64,000 nucleotides of DNA from Novosphingobium sp. 9U. GTDB lineage: Bacteria; Pseudomonadota; Alphaproteobacteria; Sphingomonadales; Sphingomonadaceae. Made by a program: the position numbers and the translations under genes. Each line of letters begins with the position of its first letter. The first letter of the stretch is position 1. The notes below the pieces were generated by a model. That model ran no database searches, was not told the origin of the DNA, and was given only the letters and a program-made list of their open reading frames with translations. Below, piece by piece: positions 59,518 through 64,000 of the stretch. The DNA is taken from positions 851,704 through 915,703 of the forward strand of contig NZ_LR732469.1 of assembly GCF_902506425.1 (NCBI RefSeq), in the 5' to 3' direction.

Positions 59518-60282
59518 TCAGTCAGCTACCAAGAGCACGCTGTCGTCGCGCGCCAGCACCCACAAGCTCAACCCCGCGGCGCTCGCGCGCTCAACGGCCA
59601 TGCTGGTCGGCAACGACACGGTGACCAGCGAAGTCGCCCCTGCCTTGACCGCCTTCTCGACGATCTCGTAACTGCATCGCGCCGTCGACAGCAGGAACCC
59701 GGGCGAGAGTGCCGTGCCTGCGCGGGCTTGAGCCCCGATCAGCTTGTCGAGCGCATTGTGCCGCCCGACATCCTCCCGCACGCAGATCAGGGTCCCATCG
59801 GCATCGGCATGCGCTGCGGCATGAGCAGCGCCGGTCGCCCGGCCGATGGGCTGGCGACCCCGCAAAGCAGCCAAGGCCCGGAAGATCGCCGCGCTTGCAA
59901 TCGGTTCATGTGCCGCAATCGGGGGCAGGGCGCGCGCCACCGCCTCCAGGTTCTCAATCCCGCACAACCCGCAGCTTGATTCGGCGACACGCGTGCGGAC
60001 CCGCTCACCCAGCTTCTCGGCGCCGAGGCCTTCGACCATCGTTCGCACGATCCAGCCGTTCTCGACTTCGGCCATGGCCACGTCGACCACCTGCGCAGCG
60101 CTATCCGCCAGGCCTTCGCAGATCGCAAATCCAGTGGCAAAATCTTCGAGGTCAGCCGGCGTCGCCATCATTACAGCATAGGCGACGCCATTGAATTCCA
60201 GCGCGACTGGTACCTCTGGCACCCACTCGCGCGCGACAATCCGGCGGCTCCCGTCTGCCTTGACCTCGACCGCCTCTGCCAC
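59518..60282 (-). CDS. fdhD: Formate dehydrogenase accessory sulfurtransferase FdhD
   Basis: A 254-aa FdhD protein that transfers sulfur to the molybdenum cofactor of formate dehydrogenase. The sulfur-transfer cysteines lie in SSCGLCGIENLE, and TLICVREDVGRHNALDKLIG and LSTARCSYEIVEKAVKAG are conserved. GTG at 60282 with AAGGAG upstream is the best start; a longer reading frame begins at 60426 but lacks a conserved N terminus and overlaps the VOC gene. Confidence 0.92.
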   Translation of the reverse strand: MAEAVEVKADGSRRIVAREWVPEVPVALEFNGVAYAVMMATPADLEDFATGFAICEGLADSAAQVVDVAMAEVENGWIVRTMVEGLGAEKLGERVRTRVAESSCGLCGIENLEAVARALPPIAAHEPIASAAIFRALAALRGRQPIGRATGAAHAAAHADADGTLICVREDVGRHNALDKLIGAQARAGTALSPGFLLSTARCSYEIVEKAVKAGATSLVTVSLPTSMAVERASAAGLSLWVLARDDSVLLVAD

Positions 60283-60298
60283 TCCCGCTCCTTGCGAA

Positions 60299-60685
60299 TC
60301 AGCCCATGCTGAGCCCGTGATAGGCGGCAATCTTGTTGCCGTCAGGATCGCGCAAGTAGGCGCCGTAAGCGCCGCGTGCCTGCGGCTTGGGCTCGGGCAC
60401 GCCCTCGTCGCTGCCGCCGTTGGCAAGGCCCGCCGCGTGCCAGGCGGTCACCGCATCCTGGCTCGGCGCCTCGAAGATCACCGTGCCGCCGTTCGCGTGC
60501 GTCGCCGGCTCGCCGTCGCGCGCAGGACCACACAGGAAGCGGGCTCCGCCGGGCAGGTTGTAGAGCACCAGTGGGTATTCGGCCGGCGTCGCCGAAGGGC
60601 CGACACCCAGGGCCTCGAACGTCGCGTCGTAGAACGCGCGGGACTTGGCGACGTCGTTCGAACCGAACCGCAAACTCTTGAGCAT
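60299..60685 (-). CDS. VOC family protein (glyoxalase-like)
   Basis: A 128-aa single-domain VOC protein. The first module begins LKSLRFGSNDVAKSRAFYDATFEALGVGP, and the second ends GAYGAYLRDPDGNKIAAYHGLS with the metal-ligand-type DPDGN motif. Such proteins are often annotated as glyoxalase or lactoylglutathione lyase. It is followed 16 bp later by fdhD on the same strand. Confidence 0.85.
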   Translation of the reverse strand: MLKSLRFGSNDVAKSRAFYDATFEALGVGPSATPAEYPLVLYNLPGGARFLCGPARDGEPATHANGGTVIFEAPSQDAVTAWHAAGLANGGSDEGVPEPKPQARGAYGAYLRDPDGNKIAAYHGLSMG

Positions 60686-60863
60686 CGTGATCTCCCGTCT
60701 TGTGCTCGCGTGTCATGTCGCCTCACCCGAACAGGGTCAATCGCAAGTTCGCTCGGCTGAACATGCGTTCGCTTTGCGGGATTGTTGACTTATCCACCAG
60801 TCGCCCGCCGGGCGTGGCTTGCAGTGCTGGACGCTCGTGCAAGGCTTTGGCATCGCGGAACCC

Positions 60864-61535
60864 ATGTGGCACCTCTACCAGTTCCCGCTCTGCCCGTTCA
60901 GCCGCAAGGTCCGGCTGCTGATGAGCGAGAAGGGCATCGCCTACGAACTCCAGACCGAAAAGCCATGGGAGGGTCGCGACGGTTTCTTCGCGATGAACCC
61001 GGCGGGCCGGGTGCCCGTGCTCCACGACGAAGAGCGCGGCATCACGCTCGCCGATAGTCGCGCCATCTGCGAGTACCTGGAAGAGACGGTCGAGAACAAC
61101 CAGCTGATCAGCGGCACTGCCCAGCAGCGCGCCGAAGTGCGGCGCCTCGTTGCCATGTTCGACGAGAACTTCTTCAACGACGTGTCCGGCCCCTTGCTGC
61201 ACGAGCGCATGAAGAAGCGGCTGATCCTGCGCCAGGCACCCGACGCCCGGATGCTGCGCGAGGCGATGAAGCTGTCGCACGACTGGCTCGACTACATCGA
61301 TTACCTGATCGACAACCGACCCTGGCTGGCCGGCGCGACGATGACGCTGGCCGACCTGACGGCGGCGGCGCAGATCTCGGTAGCGGACTACCTGGGCGGG
61401 ATCGATTGGTCGACGCACGAGCCGGCGCGCGGCTGGTACCTGGTGATCAAGAGCCGGCCGAGCTTCCGCCCCCTGCTGTCCGAGCGGATGGAAGTGATCC
61501 AGCCGCCCAGCCACTACGCCGAAGTGGACGCTTGA
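60864..61535 (+). CDS. Glutathione S-transferase family protein
   Basis: A 223-aa GST with an N-terminal thioredoxin-fold glutathione-binding domain (LYQFPLCPFSRKVRLLMSEKG, NPAGRVPVLHDE, ADSRAICEYLEE) and a C-terminal helical domain (NRPWLAGATMTLADLTAAAQISV). The PLCPFSRKV motif has Cys and Ser candidates for activating glutathione. ATG at 60864 begins the conserved domain. It conjugates or reduces with glutathione; the substrate is unknown. Confidence 0.9.
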   Translation: MWHLYQFPLCPFSRKVRLLMSEKGIAYELQTEKPWEGRDGFFAMNPAGRVPVLHDEERGITLADSRAICEYLEETVENNQLISGTAQQRAEVRRLVAMFDENFFNDVSGPLLHERMKKRLILRQAPDARMLREAMKLSHDWLDYIDYLIDNRPWLAGATMTLADLTAAAQISVADYLGGIDWSTHEPARGWYLVIKSRPSFRPLLSERMEVIQPPSHYAEVDA

Positions 61536-61543
61536 GGTCCCGT

Positions 61544-61567
61544 CCGTTCCTCAGCTCTGACGAACGG
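61544..61567. terminator. Weak hairpin between GST and NDUFA9-like genes
   Basis: CCGTTC at 61544-61549 and GAACGG at 61562-61567 can form a short stem between the convergent GST and NDUFA9-like genes. No T tract; low support. Confidence 0.3.
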
Positions 61568-61591
61568 AAGGAGACAAGAGGCTTTAGAGGC

Positions 61592-62560
61592 TCAGAACTT
61601 CGGACCCTCGGCTGGCATCGTGCTGCCTTCGTTGAAGCGCCCGTTCTTACGGAACTGCACCATCCAGCGCTCCAGAAACAGCGACAGGGGTCGCGGCATG
61701 ACGCCCAGCTCGGCAAGCCCGGGCTGCGAGGCATCGGCCACGTTCCCAGCCTTCAGCAGCGACCACTGATCGCGCGAGATCGGCGCAAGCGGCACCGAAG
61801 CAATCGCGCCCGATACCCCGTCGGGCAGCTCGATGAAGGAGCGCTTGCGGCACTGCGCGGCAGCGATGCGCTGGTTCAGCTCCAGCATCGTGATGATTTC
61901 CGGGCCGGCGATCTCGTAGGTGCGACCTTGCGCTTCGGGCAACAGGATGGCGTTGGCGATCGCCTCGGCCGCATCATCGACGAACAAGGGCTGGATCTTC
62001 GCCTGCGGCCCGAACACCGGCAGCACCGGTGCTTTGGCAATCAGACGCCCGAACATCATCACAAAGTTGTCATCATCGCCGAACAGGATCGACGGGCGCA
62101 CGATCGTCGCGGTCGGGAAGGCGGACAGCACCGCCGCCTCACCCTCGCCCTTGGTGCGGGCATAAGGCACGGCGGACCCCGCGCCGGCTCCGATTGCCGA
62201 GACGTGGATGAACCGCCCGACCCCGGCATCGCGCGCGGCAGCGGCGATGCGGCCCACGCCCTTGCCCTGCAGCGCGTCGAGATTGCCCGAGAACGCGCCC
62301 ATCAGGTTGATGACGACATCCGTGCCGGCGAACACGCGCGACAGGTCCTGCGTGCGGGTGACGTCCAGCGGCACCGACTGCATCTGCCCCAGGTTACCGA
62401 GCGGACGGATGCGCCAGGCCTTCTGCGGGTGACGGCTGACCAGCCGCAGCCGCGCGCCGCGCGACAGCAGCTCCTGGGCCAGGTGGCAGCCGACAAAGCC
62501 GGTGCCGCCCAGTACCGTCACGACCCTGCCGCTGAGAGAACCGTTCGCGTTGACGCTCAT
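61592..62560 (-). CDS. NAD(P)-binding protein, complex I NDUFA9-like/epimerase family
   Basis: A 322-aa atypical SDR of the NDUFA9/NmrA-like group. The cofactor motif is VLGGTGFVGCHLAQELL (GGTGFVG), and YARTKGEGE contains the YxxxK-like pair. The region RFIHVSAIGAGAGSAVPYARTKGEGE is characteristic of the mitochondrial complex I assembly subunit family. In alphaproteobacteria such proteins are linked to respiratory complex I or quinone metabolism. Substrate unknown. Confidence 0.88.
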   Translation of the reverse strand: MSVNANGSLSGRVVTVLGGTGFVGCHLAQELLSRGARLRLVSRHPQKAWRIRPLGNLGQMQSVPLDVTRTQDLSRVFAGTDVVINLMGAFSGNLDALQGKGVGRIAAAARDAGVGRFIHVSAIGAGAGSAVPYARTKGEGEAAVLSAFPTATIVRPSILFGDDDNFVMMFGRLIAKAPVLPVFGPQAKIQPLFVDDAAEAIANAILLPEAQGRTYEIAGPEIITMLELNQRIAAAQCRKRSFIELPDGVSGAIASVPLAPISRDQWSLLKAGNVADASQPGLAELGVMPRPLSLFLERWMVQFRKNGRFNEGSTMPAEGPKF

Positions 62561-62756
62561 GCCCAGATAAGTCCTTTAAGCGGCACCGGTTGCCTCACGC
62601 GCAAGCCCGCGCGGCCGACCTCGCCGTCACTCTGGCCGCCCTTGGCATAAGCACCCGCCCACGGCAACCGGCGAGGCGCCCTGCAAATGCATCGATCCCA
62701 CCCGATCGCCGTTGACAACCCCCGAGTCACCCCGTATCGGCGCCCTCCTACCCCGT

Positions 62757-62843
62757 GCCCAGATGGCGGAATTGGTAGACGCACCAGCTTCAGGTGCTGG
62801 CGCTCGCAAGGGCGTGGAGGTTCGAGTCCTCTTCTGGGCACCA
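62757..62843 (+). tRNA. tRNA-Leu (CAG)
   Basis: Class II tRNA: acceptor GCCCAGA with TCTGGGC, D-arm TGGCGGAATTGGTAGACGC, anticodon stem CCAGC/GCTGG around loop TTCAGGT (anticodon CAG, reading CUG), a long variable arm, T-arm GTTCGAGTC and encoded CCA end at 62841-62843. An AAGTGCT hairpin follows directly. Confidence 0.95.
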
Positions 62844-62860
62844 GCACTTCTCAAGTGCTT
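62843..62860 (+). terminator. Short hairpin after tRNA-Leu
   Basis: AGCACTT and AAGTGCT pair with loop CTC directly at the tRNA 3' end. Probably terminates the tRNA transcript; only a short T run follows. Confidence 0.5.
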
Positions 62861-62865
62861 GAAAT

Positions 62866-62899
62866 CTCTGGGGGATCGTCCAAAAAACGGTCCCCAGAG
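62866..62899. repeat. Inverted repeat CTCTGGGG / CCCCAGAG after tRNA-Leu
   Basis: Eight-bp exact arms separated by 18 nt, within the gap between the tRNA gene and the IS630-like element. It could be part of an old integration end or a transcript hairpin. No gene is supported in 62844-63081. Confidence 0.4.
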
Positions 62900-62989
62900 A
62901 GCATCTGCTACCCCAAACTGCTACCGGAAAATGGCCCATTATCAGGCCGAAAATCCCGCGAAACCGTCTCTGCTGAGGGGCGTGTTTTA

Positions 62990-64000
62990 GAGCGGTTTCC
63001 ACACGAACTGAATCGCTGGGGATCCCCTTGCCCGTGCTGATGTGATTCACGCTTTCTGCTGGTTGGAGGAGGCCAGCATGGATGGCGCGTACGCTTTCAC
63101 AGGACCTTCGGGATAGGGTCATCACAGTGATTGATGGCGGATTGAGTTGCCGCGCGGCGGCCGATCGCTTTGGTGTCAGCGCGTCGAGCGCGATCCCTGG
63201 CGGCAACTTGCCCTTCAGCATGGCCAGGCGGTCGCAAAGCCGCGCGGAGGAGACCGGCATTCCGGCAGGATCGAGGCGCATGGCGGCTTCATCCGGGAGT
63301 TGGTTGCCGAGCAGGGTGATATGACCTTGGTTGAGATCCAGGCACGGCTCGTCGAGCGGTGCGTGTCGGTCGGCATTGGCACGCTGCATCGCTTCTTCGT
63401 GCGTCACGCGATAACGTGGAAAAAAAGACCGGGCACGCGATCGAGCAGGACCGCCCCGACGTCCTGACGCAGCGCCAGCATTGGTTCGACGGCCAGCTCG
63501 ATCTGGCCCCGGAACGCCTCGTGTTCATCGACGAGACGTGGACCGCCACCAACATGACCCGCAGCCACGGCCGCTGCGCGAAAGGCGAGCGGCTGCGGAT
63601 GGGCTTCCCGCACGGTCACCGCAAGACCACTACCTTGGTCGCTGGCCTACGCATGACCGGTATGATCGCGCCAATGGTTCTCGACGGGCCGATCAACGGC
63701 GACTGGTTTGAAGCCTACGTTGCCCAAGTCCTCGTCCCAGAACTGCGGCCGGGCGACGTCATCATCATGGATAACCTGTCGAGCCACAAGCGCGCATCGG
63801 TCCAGGTACTTATCGAGGCTGCAGGCGCAACCCTTCGCTTCCTCCCGCCCTACAGCCCCGACTTCAACCCGATCGAGAAAGCCTTTGCCCGCCTCAAGGC
63901 CATGTTGCGAAAAGCCGGTGAGCGATCCGTCTCTGGCCTGTGGGATCTCATCGGCAGGCTCGTCGACCTCTTCAAGCCCGCCGAGTGCGCCAACTACTTC
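62990..64000 (+). mobile_element. IS630-family element, truncated by the window edge
   Basis: The transposase-coding region runs from 63082 beyond the right edge. A TA dinucleotide at 62988-62989, the usual IS630 target, sits just before GAGCGGTTTCC, so the left end is placed near 62990 by inference. The right end is outside the window. The element lies 147 bp after a tRNA-Leu gene. Confidence 0.65.
63082..64000 (+). pseudogene. IS630-family transposase, frameshifted and incomplete
   Basis: Starts MARTLSQDLRDRVI with the usual helix-turn-helix, then shifts frame around 63195, where SSAI should be followed by an RWRQLALQHG segment and one base appears to be missing. A second shift to frame -1 lies at the A7G run at 63420-63427, where programmed frameshifting could join the parts. 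Downstream, the DDE catalytic motifs are present: VFIDETW, IMDNLSSHK and LPPYSPDFNPIEKAFARLKAM. The first shift has no slippery sequence, so the gene is likely inactive. The 3' end is outside the window. Confidence 0.8.

Noticed and set aside
1..64000. CRISPR array, rRNA operon or prophage
   Set aside because: No regular short repeats with spacers, no rRNA-like sequence and no phage structural genes are seen; only the IS630-like element at the right edge is mobile.

Overview
The window looks like chromosome of an alphaproteobacterium of the order Sphingomonadales, probably close to Novosphingobium or Sphingobium. The evidence is high GC, three large TonB-dependent receptors, many single-subunit Rieske oxygenases and short-chain dehydrogenases (SDRs), the ftsE-ftsX-YdcF-plsC and hisC-tyrA / metX-metW arrangements, and a REP-like CTGAGCTTGTCGAAG element. 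The genus is inferred from gene content, not proven.

Region 1 (about 91-25,818) is a catabolic island. It holds three Rieske oxygenase alpha subunits, five SDRs, an acyl-CoA ligase, three acyl-CoA dehydrogenases, a DUF35/thiolase-fold pair, a complete E1alpha-E1beta-E2 set of a 2-oxoacid dehydrogenase, two VOC proteins, a GMC oxidoreductase, a ThuA-like protein, a sugar-isomerase-like TIM barrel, an APH-type kinase paired with an ACAD10/11-type dehydrogenase, and a solo LuxR regulator in the middle. It reads as a pathway that hydroxylates a hydrophobic ring compound, oxidises the alcohols, activates acids to CoA thioesters and shortens the chains. The substrate cannot be named from sequence. 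Several divergent promoters share short motifs.

Region 2 (25,908-36,604) looks like a phosphate-acquisition block. A TonB receptor is translationally coupled to a beta-propeller phytase, and a second receptor follows a surface lipoprotein. Heptamer repeats with 11-bp spacing, resembling PhoB boxes, precede both sets. A DUF885 peptidase and a small TPR protein flank them.

Region 3 (36,646-44,809) holds an asparaginase, a lone Rieske ferredoxin, a gamma-glutamyltransferase without signal peptide, an MFS transporter, a third TonB receptor and a BASS-type transporter. Related GTATGAC/TCATAC operators sit in two of its divergent promoters, so part of it looks like one regulon for uptake and cleavage of an amide or gamma-glutamyl compound.

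Region 4 (44,833-49,721) has a small membrane peptide, an AraC regulator, a secreted TPR protein with a Met/His-rich segment, and a cytochrome P450 with its 3Fe-4S ferredoxin.

Region 5 (50,036-62,560) is housekeeping: tRNA-Leu(GAG), a zinc-ribbon protein, ftsE/ftsX, YdcF, plsC, a transglutaminase, tyrA, hisC, metX, a GNAT protein, metW, fdhD, a VOC protein, a GST and an NDUFA9-like protein. The window closes with tRNA-Leu(CAG) followed by a damaged IS630-family element that runs off the right edge.
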